From: Branchiostoma floridae
Lineage: Eukaryota > Chordata > Leptocardii > Amphioxiformes > Branchiostomatidae
NCBI RefSeq assembly: GCF_000003815.2
Contig: NC_049981.1
Coordinates: 1,666,481 to 1,730,480, forward strand
Direction of reading: 5' to 3'
Length of the DNA stretch: 64,000 nt
Shown here: piece after piece, positions 11,748 to 28,078 of the stretch
Position numbering within the stretch: position 1 is the first letter of the stretch
Layout of the letters: the number at the start of each line of letters is the position of its first letter
Notes under the pieces: generated by a model
Told to the model about the DNA's origin: nothing
Database searches by the model: none
What the model saw: the letters and a program-made list of their open reading frames with translations, nothing else
Made by a program: the position numbers and the translations under genes

Positions 11748-12351
11748 GACGATGAACACCCCCACAGACAATGAGAGGCGGGGTACAGGGTGCCACACAG
11801 TAAACAGTCCTTCGAAAACAAAACAGCTACATCAAAATGAATTTGACCCTCTTAAAACTATTTCTTTGCCAATTGTACCTCATTATAAGATTACACAAAC
11901 AACCAGTTTTTGTAGAACTACCGACTTCGTGTGTTATACAACAAAAAAATGAGGAAGTACTGGTTTCCAATTTTCTAAAGCAGGCAGTGTTTATAGGATA
12001 AACAGCATCTTGTAGTAGGGGAAACAAGAAACCATGGTGCTTCCCATTCCTCATTGATAGACAGATTTGTCTTGTAAAATTGTCCCTGTAACTGCAGATT
12101 TAGAAATACACGCTTTGAGAGCTTACAGGATTTACTGTGAATCTTAGTCAGTAGATACTGTGTCAAGCTTACCCAGCTTTTAGAGGCAATGACTACGTAT
12201 ACATGCTTGTTACAAGAAGGGACATGCTTGTAGCAAAGATTTGAGGGTATAAAGATATGCTAAGTATCTTAACTTTAAACTGCTAAATGTGTGTGTCTAT
12301 GTAAAGGGACCCAAAATGTTTCAACTTGTCAAGTAGCAGTGAGGAAATAAA
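11748..12351 (+). other. 3' region of the DNAJA gene with poly(A) signal
   Basis: This holds the decayed coding tail (11748-11815) followed by non-coding DNA. An AATAAA hexamer lies at 12346-12351 and is the nearest candidate polyadenylation signal. Transcript evidence would be needed to place the real 3' end. Confidence 0.45.
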
Positions 12352-13732
12352 TGCTAATACTGGATCCACTGTGTATTACTTTTAAATCACTGTGCAGGAG
12401 TGAAGTATTGTTTTTGGCTGAGTGTTTGTGTGTGAGTCTGTGTTTTTGTGATTCCCAATATAACGGGAGGTGCCCCAACACGGTACGCTTTTTCTTGCGC
12501 TCAAACTCATGGCGCTCCATCGCTAGTTGCCTGAGAGTGGTCAAATTTTGATGACTGAATTTTTTACACATAAATTTGAACAACATACTTGAATAAGAAA
12601 TGCATTCATGTGGTTCATGAACCTTTCGCGCTGCATGTTACAAGCGGCAAACACTGTGAGACAATTTCGTGTATGTAACCTTCCAATTTTGTGCTACGCT
12701 GGACAGTGTGCCTAACTCGGTACGCTTTTTTTACATTTTGCTTTCTTCAAAAGTAAGTGGTAAATTTAAGTACACTGAAAAAAATTAATAATATGATATT
12801 TTAGCTTTCTTTTGACAGTAAAATCGTGACTGTATGTACTTCTTGTCTCACATGAGGAAGGCTGTACCTAAAACAATCCAGTTCATGTTTTTACGGGCAA
12901 TGGGCTGAATGCACTGATTGTGAATGCCCGACTAAAAAACATAACGAAAAAAATACACCGCTAACATCAACAAAACTCGGTCTGATTATATGAAAATATC
13001 ATCTACATCTCTCTATCAAGTCTTATTTTCCTAGACAGCACGAATCATTTGTTACAGTCAAATAAATCTTTGGAGCGTACTCTAGCCTGTCACCTTCACG
13101 GCCACACTCCCTTGGGAGTACAATGCTGGCAATGTTTATGTCGCTTGCTTTTGGTTGCTTTTCTACTCAACAGACATTTGAAGACCCATATTCATAGTGT
13201 TTTATGGAGCTTTATTTATGTGTATCATGGCAGTTGTGTGACTGCTTGAAAGAGTTCGTATAGTTAGCGACACGAGCCGCCAATACGCAGAGGCCGGTGA
13301 CCTCAGTGATTCAGCACTGTCAACATTACTGTTAGAATTCTGTTTGTTTTTTTAAACATGAAGTAAATATGTTAAAGTATACTTGTAATGCAAATTAAAG
13401 CTGTGTGCATGGACTTGGTTTATTTACCTTTGTAATCAGCATAGTCAGTGGCAACAAACACGGTGTACTTATGGATAATAAGATTAGCAAAAAATCCGTT
13501 CCGTCTTACGACGGGGACCGTCTTAGGGCGGCCCCCGTTACACAAAGCATTATTGCCATACATGCTCAGTGCTGTGATTCTTGGTCAGTGACAGTGGGAC
13601 TGGAATGGATTCAAACCTATATGGGTCAGTGGGTGAAGTCTGCCATCTCTGATTGGCATGTTTTGGCGCGATTTGAAATATAACTCCCCAAAGCTATCGC
13701 GGTTTTATATTTTGAGTAGAAAAATAGTATTG
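12352..13732. other. Intergenic stretch, no gene seen
   Basis: Short ORFs only. The phrase CGGTACGCTTTTT occurs near 12481 and again near 12719 in otherwise unrelated context, possibly two ends of a decayed element. A poly-T/GTTTG run sits near 13345. Confidence 0.4.
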
Positions 13733-14453
13733 TGACCTTATATTTGATTGATATAACTCTAGCTGCTGTGGATGGAATTTCATGATATTTGGTATTTGAG
13801 TAGCGGTTACAGAGACCAAGGTTTTGTTCGAAAACGGTTCACCTGGCACTTTTTTGTCGGGACTGCAGCGGGGCGAGTGTGTGCGTGTGTGCGGTTGCGA
13901 ACAAGATAACACGAGACACTGTGGATCGTTTTGCATGATATTTCGTAGTTATGTAGGGGTTTGGAAACCGAAGGTCAAGTTCGATAATGGGCATCCTGGC
14001 GACAAGTTGAGGTACTACAGCGGAGCGTCAACGTTGGCATTAAAATTATCCTCTTGCCGGCAGGTTAATGATTTTTTAGTAGTGGATACGTCTTTGGGCA
14101 GGAAGTAAGTCGTGTAAGTTTGGGCCATCTGGAGGGTTGTTTTTAACTACAGGGGCCCATTTTGCTTTAGACTCTGAAAGGGAATAACTCAAGGAAGGGT
14201 TATCATGATAGTGAGTTGATAGTTTGAGGGATAATTTATGTACTCAAGTTACAATTATGCTTATCCGGAGCTAATTTACATAATTAATGAAGGAAGTTTA
14301 GAAATCTCCTAAATCACATGATAAGACCTGATTTGGGGGGCAGTTGTGGTTGGTAAGTAGGTCAGGAAAACAAACACTTGTCATGTAGTGTGATGTTTAT
14401 TTTTCAAAGAAATAAAGACGCCCCGGGGTCATGGAAAAGTTAAAGGTGGTGGT
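13733..14453 (+). repeat. Recent dispersed repeat copy B (near-identical to 4187-4870)
   Basis: Same orientation and landmarks as copy A. It additionally contains a CTTATCCGGAGCTAATTTAC segment near 14255-14290 that is shortened in copy A. Confidence 0.8.
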
Positions 14454-14818
14454 TCTGTGGCCTTGTTTCGAATAAGCTTTAATGACTTTGATGCATGCTG
14501 GAAGTCAGTTGGGATGGAATAAGGGAATTTTCAACCGCTATATACGCACTTTCATGCAGCCGTTTACTGACCAGTTGATACTCTGGTAATAAATGAACGA
14601 GACCTTAAGATCTTTGATAAAGGCACTCTCCATAATAAGCCTTGATTATTTGGCGAAGGTATGTGTTTCGTGGAACTCTAGTTGCTGATGTTATCTATAA
14701 GCTGCCTGACCTTGGTCCTTGGGCATGTACATGTAGCTAACCCAATAGTACAAAAAGGGTAATGTATTTTTCGAAGACAGTGGAAGACGAAAGAGCCCAC
14801 CTTTTCTATTAGAGGGTT

Positions 14819-15080
14819 TTATGATGTTGGAAAGTGGATTGTTTTCTTATTGTCAGTGAATGTAAAGAAGTTTGGGTGGAATTCGGTGGCCTCTTGAAAC
14901 AGCTCTTTTCTTTCGTGATCGTAGAAAGAGCAGTTTGACATAAAATGTGTTTCGTCTTCCACCATGTTTGACGTGCATTGTTTGCACATTCTTTCACACA
15001 CGGGTAGCTTCTTGTACCGCCCTCCCTCAATTTCAAGAGAGTGGGCACTAATTCTAATTTTGCTGATTGCCGAGTATCAT
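14819..15080 (-). mobile_element. Non-LTR retrotransposon remnant, C-terminal zinc-knuckle region
   Basis: On the minus strand an open frame reads KIRISAHSLEIEGGRYKKLP, then VCERMCKQCT and VEDETHFMSNC. This gives the C-x2-C...H-x4-C pattern plus the 'GRY...R/K...VEDExHF...C' context typical of the C-terminal end of LINE ORF2 proteins. It is cut by a stop upstream and ends at 14819. Only the 3' end of the ORF survives. Confidence 0.65.
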
Positions 15081-15130
15081 TTCAAGAATCGGAAAGCGAA
15101 ACAGATGGACGACACCCCATAGATGAAGAG

Positions 15131-15432
15131 AAGGAGCCTCTTTCCCTGAACCTCCTTCTGCAGCTGAGCCAAGGCCGCTACATCAGGACCACCGGAACCA
15201 ACTCAACACAAAACAAGGAAATCAAACAACAGCTGAGAAAGTGCTTCACGAGAATAAGATGTCAATCCAAGAGATGACACCAAGTGACCCAGAGGTGGAA
15301 GTGTATGCACAACTACTCAAAGAAAATGAGATCGACGGAACAGCTCTTCTTAAACTGGACGTAAAGTTGCTGAAAGAAGACTTTGGAATCACAGCTTTCG
15401 GAGCTAGAATGAAGATAAAGACATCACATTGA
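15131..15432 (+). CDS. SAM-domain-like ORF (C-terminal half of a SAM domain)
   Basis: The frame is open from just after a TGA at about 15128 to TGA at 15430-15432. A Pro/His/Gln-rich stretch (PEPPSAAEPRPLHQDHRNQ) is followed by AQLLKENEIDGTALLKL and LLKEDFGITAFGARMKI. The spacing 'F/L..NEIDG.ALL.L....L...FGI...G.R.KI' is that of helices 2-5 of a SAM domain, which mediates protein oligomerisation. The first SAM helix (V..WL..IGL..Y) is missing, so this is a partial exon or a decayed copy. It lies about 550 bases upstream of the kinase SH3 exon on the same strand. Because it ends in a stop without an obvious donor, I treat it as separate. Confidence 0.5.
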
Positions 15433-15461
15433 TGTTGACAGCATTTTTTCCCTTTCCACAG

Positions 15462-15554
15462 ATAAACACACGTACACAGTGTTCTACTGATTCAGAATTG
15501 ATAGGATGCTTCAAAATCAGGAAGGACCAACACCTAACAATTCTCGACTACAGG
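15462..15554 (+). CDS. Weak candidate exon between the SAM ORF and the SH3 exon
   Basis: Between a good acceptor (TTTCCCTTTCCACAG) and a donor-like CTACAG|GTATAT the first frame is open for 31 codons (INTRTQCSTDSELIGCFKIR...). No domain is recognisable, and it does not resemble the ALYDY half of an SH3 domain. It may be a chance match. Confidence 0.2.
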
Positions 15555-15976
15555 TATATATGTTTAATGTAGTTTCACATTCCACGTAACTTTTAATCAC
15601 AGATATTTTCTTCTATAGTTAAAAGATAACGGTCAGATGTTTCTGATGTTCATTGTGCACGGTGATTACATTTGCGTCCGTTGATAACAATTTGGTGTTC
15701 TCCAACAGGAAAAATAGTCAATTGTGAACGTAAATCCCAGGAAAGCCTAAAGTTTCAATATTTAGGGGTTCCCTGGTTAGCAAAGCCCCAATTTGGAAGT
15801 CTGGTTCACAAGGGGTCGAGATCGCTGTGACATCGGACTTGAACACCCCTATTGAGCGTTATCCCGGTCCAGGTATGATATAAAACTATGAAAACCCCAA
15901 AGAATGCTGCATGCTGCCCTTGCCTATGATTTACAGTAAATACTCGTATGCCATTGTTCATTTTCAAAATCTACAG

Positions 15977-20554
<4,578 letters not shown>

Positions 20555-20599
20555 TAATATAAAAATATAAAGATTCAAATATTTGACAGATATTAAGTT

Positions 20600-21106
20600 T
20601 GTTTGTTTGTTTTATTAGGATCTCCATTAGCGATACCACCGAAGTGGTACCGCTATTCTTCCTGGAGTCTGACACTTATAGATATATACAATAAAAACGA
20701 ACATAGTCAACAAAACTTATACAATTGGTAAACAGAAAGGTAACAAAATTAACTCAGGTAACGTAAAGTGAACGTGAGAGGTCAGAGGTCAAATTAAAAC
20801 GTCAGAAATATCGTCTGGGATTTGTAAGTAGAAAATAAATGTGAGTAATGATTAACAAACCATAATCGACTTGAATAAACTAAATAAGCAGCTGGAAGTA
20901 AGTACAGAATATAGCAGTCGTGATGGTAAGGAATAATCTAACGTAATAAACTGACCATAACTGAAAATCATATCAATAATAACAAAATGAACCGTGACTA
21001 ATGTATTTACAAAAGGAACAGAATAAATACTACTGAATGAAATACATGTAATAGAAAAGCGCCAGGTTGACTTTATCTTGTACCATAAACATAATTAACT
21101 AGAGTT
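20600..21106. other. Non-coding stretch after the last kinase exon seen
   Basis: It begins with a (GTTT)n run and 'TTTTATTAGGATCTCCATTA', then AT-rich DNA. No kinase C-lobe coding sequence (KWTAPE-like, SDVWSFG-like) is seen on either strand. Confidence 0.5.
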
Positions 21107-22436
21107 CCACGAACACATACCTTTGCCAAATAAACCAGGTTTGTTATGTAGAATGATGTCTGTAGACAAATGCGTTACTCATTTCATTTTCTTTATAATT
21201 ATATGCTTGGTGTTGGTTTATAAAATTTCGGCATTGATTATGCAAATTAGATTCCAAGGTACAATTAATTGATATCAAATTGTATCAAGCATTACTTAAG
21301 CTATCAGCATACCAAAAATCATGATGATCCTTTGATCCATTCTTGACTTATTCTCTTTTAAAGTCTTTAAATGCACCTCTTACTCTCTTCCCTCTTTCTC
21401 AGTTAATGTTACATATGTGACAACTTTAATGAAAGTACTATAATGGAATGTAGTGGATTTATGAACTTTCCCTTATCAATTATGCAAATTAGCTGTTAAT
21501 TTGCATAATAAGTATCACATTATACAAATGTATAAGTCTTCACTTAGGCTATCTACATGCCAAAAATCAAGATGATCCATCAACACGTTCATATTTTCTC
21601 ATTAATTATGCAAATGAGATCATCATTTGCATGATGAATATGTATTGACATTTCTCTCTTTCTCAGCTACATATGTGAGAAGTTTTAAAGTCCTATCATG
21701 GAATGTAGTGAATTTAAAATATCCTCATTAATTATGCAAATTAGCTATTGATTTGCATAATTTGTATATCATTATGTAGGTCTTCACTTACGCTACCTAC
21801 ATACCAAAAAACATGATGATACGTCAACATGTTCATATTTTCTCATTAATTATGCAAATGAGGTCATCATTTGCATAATTGATATCTATCGACATTTCTC
21901 TTCTGCCCAGCGACATATGTGACAAGTTTGAAAGTCCTATCATGGAATGCAGTGGATTTATAAATTTTCCTCATTAATTATGCAAATTAGCTGTTGATTT
22001 GCATAATTAGTATACCATTATGTAAGTCATCACTCATTCTATCTACATACCAAAAATGATGACGATCCGTCGACACGTTACAGAGTTATTCTCGTCCAAA
22101 GTTTGAAAGGAAACCGGCGCCTGCAGTTCCGCTAGCGGGCTTAAACTCACAGCAATTACTCTCTGCCTCGAGGGCTATCTACCACTAAAAAATCATGACC
22201 ATAGCATGTCCAGAACACGAGATATAAAAAATTGAGTTTCCGCTGCAGTACCTTAGCAAGCCGCTAGGGGGCCCATTATCGAACTTAACCTTCGTTTTCC
22301 CGACCCCTACCCACCTACCAAATATCATCAGGATCCATCAAAGGCTTCTTGAGTTATGCTGTTCACACACACACACAGAGACACACACACAAACACGCCC
22401 AAAACATAACCTTAGCCATTCTGGCAAAGGTAACAA
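21107..22436 (-). repeat. Long reverse-oriented copy of the dispersed repeat family
   Basis: It starts AACTAGAGTTCCACGAACAC with ACCTTTGCCA and ends TGGCAAAGGT, giving short inverted termini. Inside are at least three modules with ATTATGCAAATTAGCTGTTA, TTTGCATAAT, CATGATGATCC and a (CA)n run at about 22365-22395. The modules are the reverse complement of those at 4961-5840. No ORF of note, so it is non-autonomous. Confidence 0.65.
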
Positions 22437-22439
22437 CAT

Positions 22440-24315
22440 AGACTGTCTTTTCACCATGCTACCACCACGTGCTCAGTGGTGCTGTTTTGTTTTGTATACC
22501 CCAATTTTTTATCCTGTTCTTGAAATCTGCATAGTTTGTAGATGTGATGTGCCTTGGTAATGTGTTATATGTCTTTGAGCATCTGTAAAGGAATGTCCTA
22601 GTGAGTGCTTTTGTTCTGGGTTTAGGTAGAGTGAACCCCCCCTTTGTGTGAAAGTCTAGTGTTGTGGTTATGAGAGATGATGGTAGTTCTGACCCTGTCA
22701 TATATTCCTTGCGGTTCCTTAACTGTTAGCATTTTATGAAAGGCACAGGTAGTACTGGTGAATAATCTCTCTTTGACTGTTTGCCATCCTAGCCTGGAAA
22801 GTAGGTCGTCAGAACTTGTGAAAAGTGTTGAGTTGGTAGCAAGTCTGGCTGCACGGTTTTGCATGGTTTGCAGTTTATCTAATTGTGTCTGTGTTGTCGA
22901 AGAGACGATAGGAGCACAATAATCTAGATGTGACAAAACAAGCGACTGTATCACAGCTTTTAATATGTCACTATATAGGAAAGAAGTTTTTGTATTTTCT
23001 TAACGATGCTACAGTGCCAGCCATTTTAGTCCTGGTTTTGTGTACATGTAGGGCCCAGGAGAGATGCTGGTCAACTGTGAAGCCAAGCAGGTCTGTTTGT
23101 CTTACTTGTGTGATGTTCCTTCCTCCCACACTTAGCCTTAATTCAGGGTTGTGCTTTTAAATTAGTTTGTAGTGACTTCCTATAAGTATAGATTTGGTTT
23201 TCCCCACATTAAGAATCAGTCTGTCAATTTCCACCCATCTCCAAATACGTGTGAGTACAGGTTGAATGATATTTTCTACTTCAGCAACAGTAGGCGCTGC
23301 AGCAGCAAATGGAGTGGTGTCGTCAGCATATGAAACCATATCAGTATTAGTATTCGTTGTTATGGTAGGGAGGTCGTTGGTGTAAAGGCAAAACAGTAAG
23401 GGCCCAAGACAGCTCCCTTGTGGCACTCCACACCTGTCCTCTCTGTATGGTGAGAAGTCCCTATTTATAAAGACAGCCTGTTCCTCTGAGGTAACTCTCT
23501 ACCCAGCTGACTGCTAGCTCATTGAAACCATAACATTTCAATTTGGCTAACAGGATATCGTGATTGACTATATCGAAGGCTGCACTAAAGTCAAGCAGTA
23601 CAGCTGCTACCATGTTTCCTTTATCAATTTCAGTCAGCCACTGGTCAGTCATTTGTATTAGTTCACTTGAGGTGGAATGATGCTTCTTATAAGCATGTTG
23701 GCATTCTGAAATGATGTCGTTTTGGAGGAGATAGTTTTGAAACTGCTTCTGAACTATCTTCTCCACTAGCTTACTGATTGCTGGGAGTAGACTTATGGGT
23801 CGACTGTTTGGCCCATTTAATGGAGCTGACTTGTCTTTTAGCAAAGGAATGATTTTAGCCATTTTCCACTGTGAGGGAAATAGTCCCTGTGTTAAGGAAC
23901 AGTTTATTATATGGCATAGAGGACTGGCTATGTGGTCTGCACAGAGTTTGAGTAGCGTGTTGTCTATATTGTCATAACCTGTGGTTTTGGTTTGTGGAAG
24001 GGACTTAAGTAACTCCTTTACCTGCTCTTCAGTGACAGATTGAAAAGAGAAGGAGAAATTCTTTGAGGCCATTATGTTCCTCTTAATTGGTGTTAGTGCT
24101 TCTTCCATGTCTAGTTGTCCTTCATGTGTGAGGTGGTTTACCTTGTTAATGAAGTAATCATTAAAATATGTTGCAATGTCAATTGGTTTGGTCCATATCT
24201 GTCCATCTGATTCTATGAAGTTGGGTGTTTTACAAGTCTTCCTACCCAGCATACTGTTTATCACATTCCATAGTTGCTTGGTGTTGTTATTACTGCCGTT
24301 TGCCTCTAACTGCAC
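22440..24315 (-). mobile_element. CR1/L2-type LINE, reverse transcriptase part, decayed
   Basis: The minus-strand reading covers an RT domain in three frames. 23461-24315 encodes LKSLPQTKTTGYDNIDNTLL, PNSRPISLLPAISKLVEKIV and AVLLDFSAAFDIVNHDILL. 23157-23426 encodes PQGSCLGPLLFCLYTNDLP and the catalytic SYADD. 22459-22954 encodes LSHLDYCAPIVSS and the C-terminal end. Single-base shifts separate them near 23490 and at a C/G homopolymer near 22640, so the element is inactive. The AFD..NHD and YADD motifs fit the CR1/L2 group of non-LTR retrotransposons. Confidence 0.9.
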
Positions 24316-24480
24316 TCACACACGATCTATCACAGTTGGGTGCACAGACCACAATCTAGTACACACCACAAGGAATACAAAACTACCTAAGATACAAGCC
24401 TCCATCACATTAAAACGGTTTGTCCATCACAAAAAAAGCCAAAACTTGTATCATTTGAAGACTTCATCAGGCTCAATTTT
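24310..24480 (+). mobile_element. Inverted LINE endonuclease fragment abutting the RT fragment
   Basis: On the plus strand, THTRSITVGCTDHNLVHTTR followed by NTKLPKIQASITLKRF matches the end of a LINE apurinic endonuclease (SDHxLVYxxRKxKxPK). It starts where the oppositely oriented RT piece ends. In an intact element the endonuclease lies just upstream of RT in the same orientation. The right end is unclear, somewhere before an A-run at 24488. Confidence 0.7.
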
Positions 24481-24599
24481 GCAAATTCAAAAAAAAAAAA
24501 TTAGACTTGCCCAATTCAATATTCCAGCATGGACTACACAATAGATCTTACGTTACACTGTATATCGGACCATGTAAAGTTACATACTTGTGTTCAGGA

Positions 24600-24720
24600 A
24601 GAAGTCACAAATAGGAATGGGTACCGGTACATCATGATACCAGTTTTTCTTATCGGACAGGTCCGAAAAAAACTGACCCGAAAAAAATCCTTGGACGGGA
24701 TGTTGGATCTAATCTAATGG
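24600..24720 (-). repeat. Dispersed repeat, copy 2 (inverted relative to 735-835)
   Basis: Its reverse complement contains CCAACATCCCGTCCA, GATTTTTTTCGGGTC, CCGATAAGAAAAACTGG and a GTACCGGTAC block, matching the blocks at 735-835 in order. Non-coding. Confidence 0.5.
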
Positions 24721-25203
24721 AATATGAACAGGTCAGGCATTCACACGTTTTAGAGCTCACTGGTCGAAGAAAATAACAAGAGCGAAGTACAGAAAAGTTT
24801 ATAGTCATTTCTACCAAGTTGTCTGGCCTTTCACCCTTAATAGAGTTTCCAAGTCAGCAGAAACTTGATGTATAAGAAAGTAACAAGACAATCTTTAAGA
24901 AGCCGTATGCTTTATTAGAGTCATTTACATAGCATAGTAGAAAACCCTCGCCTGGCAGTCAGCGGACTTACTCCTAATAAGGTAATCATTTAAGAGCGCC
25001 TCCTAGAGTGCATCTGTTGAACTGCAGTCTATAACATTATGTGACATGATCTATGTAGTGGTGGAAAATGCTTCTAAACTTCACCGCAAACATAATCACA
25101 AACAACCAAATGTCGGTTAGAATTATAGCTTATGATATCAATAACAACTATGATACATTGGGTCCTTAATGTATGGCAACTATTAATATCCGACATTGAT
25201 AGA

Positions 25204-25907
25204 TATAGAGTCCATTCCAAGACACCATGCGGATGTTTGTTGCCATTGTTTAGAATTGATTTTAAAGTTTTGTAATTATATGTCTAGGACATTTGATACT
25301 TCAGAAATATTTTTAACACTGTTTCAACTTTATAAATATTTCCCTGGTCCTGTAAAACTTTGGAAATATTCATGGTGTGAAATTGGATACTTCTAATGGT
25401 TTCTAAATAATGATAACAGCATTCTACCATTATTTACCATTTTCTACCATTTTTTGTAAATGGTTCGGTGGGCTGGGAAGATAGCAATTCACACATCCTT
25501 GCAAAGTATGGTTGGGTGCCATGCAACAATGGCCCACCACAAAGGATCCACCAGTGCCCAGCAGTGAAGTCTAAAAATATACAGATGCAACAATAGGGCT
25601 TACTTTTATGGGGGCAATAAACTAATTCTACCATTTGGCCAGGTTTACCATTTTTTGTAAATATTTGTAAATGTGAAATAATCACAGAGAGGTTTCACAA
25701 TTATTCTAAATAAAGATATTTTTGTACAGTTACTTTCAAAATGTTTCTAAAATATTCAAAGAAATTCAAATAAATGAGTATTTTCTTAGTCAATTTTTTG
25801 AACATAATTTAATTATTGTGGCTCAGATATTCTTTTATTCAAAATAATTTAGACTAATTATAAATATCGCCTAAAAACCCTCATGGTGTCTTGGAATGGA
25901 CTCTATA
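25204..25907. mobile_element. Non-autonomous DNA transposon with 26-bp perfect inverted ends
   Basis: TATAGAGTCCATTCCAAGAC (continuing ACCATG) at 25204-25229 is an exact reverse complement of 25882-25907. The end sequence is compatible with a TA target site plus a 24-bp TIR, as in Tc1/mariner-like elements. The interior has only an unrecognised 83-codon ORF on the minus strand (25434-25685) and repeated TACCATTTT motifs. Confidence 0.75.
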
Positions 25908-26231
25908 GTATTTCTGAAAAAATGGTTACGTTTCAAAAGAGGAATATATCTGACAGAAAAATGAATTGCAGTTGTACATATTTGGTCATGAAGGAACATA
26001 TGTTATAAATGGTAGAAAGTTATGGCTCTTGCTGCTAGCAATAAGCAGTTGTCATGGATACGTGGCAAATTTCTCACTAAAAATTAGAGAAAATGTAACA
26101 GGTTATTTCTGACGGAATAACTAGCTATTCCTTACATTCGCCGTATCTGTATGAAAAAAAATGCATCTTGGCTTGAAGAGATGTAAACATGGCACATTAT
26201 TCAGTTGCTGATTCAATAAGATTGATAGGCT

Positions 26232-26505
26232 GGCTGACCAATTGGCATCCATCATTTTTGTAACCTGATACATCTAAGCAGTCACTGTCCAATCAGCACA
26301 CAGAACTGGTGTAGCCTGATAGTCTATGCAGCAACTGCCCAATCAGCATACATTAATTGTGCAACCTAATACATCTGTGTAGGCACTGACCAATCAGCAT
26401 ACAGTACTGGTGTAATCTAATACATCTGTACAGTCACTGACCAATCAGCCTACAGTACTAGGGTAATCTGATACATTTGTGCAGTAAGGCTTAACCAATC
26501 ACCTT
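26232..26505 (+). repeat. Tandem repeat, about 51-bp unit, five copies
   Basis: Each unit carries CACTG(A/T)CCAATCAGC, then ACAGTACTGGTGTAATCT and GATACATCTG. The AATCA core falls at about 26291, 26341, 26392, 26443 and 26496. Every unit contains a CCAAT pentamer. It lies in the gap between the kinase and talin genes. Confidence 0.75.
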
Positions 26506-27964
26506 TTTTTCTAACAGAAATTCAAGTTTCACCCTTTCCATGCAAACTGCAATACAAAATTGGTGCTTGAATCCACCCTTAGCTTGGGAAGGGTTAACAC
26601 ATAGCAACAGTATCACCTTTTAAAAGCTGCTTGTTTTACATTCATTGAAGAATTCATATCATGGTTATGGTGGTAAATATATCAGTATGGAAGGCATATC
26701 AGCTGATAATATAACTCTAGTTGACAATATCACAGGTTGGTATAGACGATATCAGACCATATTACAGGCGATACAGACCTGTATCTGTAAGGGATAAATT
26801 GATATCTTTACGATACCAGCATGTTTTATATATCTGCTCCATATCAGCATGATAAATCATCCCTGTCTTATATGATATCACTTTTATCAACCCCATGTGA
26901 TATTGTCTGTTATCACCCTACTATGACACCAGTGACATTGGCACACCGTCCCCCCACCCCAGATCTAGTGGTATCAAATCCACAACCTTACCAACCCCCT
27001 ACCAAAATGATATGTATCTATTATAAGAGAACACATATTGCCTTGTCCGTATCTTTCTCGCCGTATCAAATCATATTTTTTTCTAATTTTCTTCTTCTAA
27101 CCACTAAGGAAACAAAAAAACTTACTGCTAAGTTGTTAAGTAGTTTTAAGCTAGAGCCCTTTTCACTTTTGCTTTCTGCCATGATTTGCTGAAGGGCTGA
27201 ACTTTCACTGCCCAGCTTGCTTCTGAATATGTCATTGCTGTGCAATAATGTCTTCTTGTCTATAGTTAAACTACGTTCAAACACAACACAGAAAAAAAAA
27301 ATACAAATGATAGTCTCCAAAGTAGTTGTGAAATCGCATCTTCTAGGTCACATGACCATAGTTACAGGCCAGTCCAACTTGACAAAGGCTGTAGAAACAC
27401 ATCTGTTAGGTCACATGACCTATGTTACCGGTCATTCAAAACCGACAAAGGCTGAATACTTGTTTTTTTCCTTCTTGTGTTGGAACACAATTTACATGTA
27501 ACTTTAACTGCAACCACCAATACATAGTGTTTCCATGTATAGTAAATGGGTGAATATCTATTCCAGTTTTATACCTTAAACTTAATGTTCTGTAATTTCT
27601 CCCAGAAGGCCTGATACATGTACTACATGTAAGTATACTACACAGCATAGTTCTTAGGTAAGTACCAGTAGACAGCAGCACGTGAAAGGCATTATTATGG
27701 CATCAGGCCTACATGTAGTCGTATACAGGGTTCCAGTGAACGTTATATATGGTTCATACTTAACAAGTTAACGGCTGACTAGTATTTATATCTAGGCATA
27801 TACATGGAGAGGGAAAAAACTCCTTTGCGTACATAGTTGTAAGAGCACTTAATATGAAATCTAAAAAGTTTGCATCCTTCCCTATAGATATCGAGTGGAA
27901 CAGTCCAACCTATACAAACAATCCAAGCAGTGGACTGGCTCACTCCCCAGGGAGGGGTGTGAGC

Positions 27965-28078
27965 TTAGTCGTCAGAGTCCTGGTCTTGTTGAGGCCTGTT
28001 CTTGTACTTCGCTTGCCGTATTTTGTACAGGTTCTTCCTGGCTTCTTCTAACTCTCGCTCTTTTCTTAAAATCTCCTC
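27965..28078 (-). CDS. TLN: Talin last coding exon, distal version
   Basis: It reads EEILRKERELEEARKNLYKI, then RQAKYKNRPQQDQDSDD and a TAA stop (27965-27967). This is the C-terminal dimerisation helix and tail. The acceptor is TTCTTCCAG. It starts in phase 0, exactly like the proximal version at 30667-30777, so either can follow exon 31527-31667. Confidence 0.92.
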   Translation of the reverse strand, partial: EEILRKERELEEARKNLYKIRQAKYKNRPQQDQDSDD

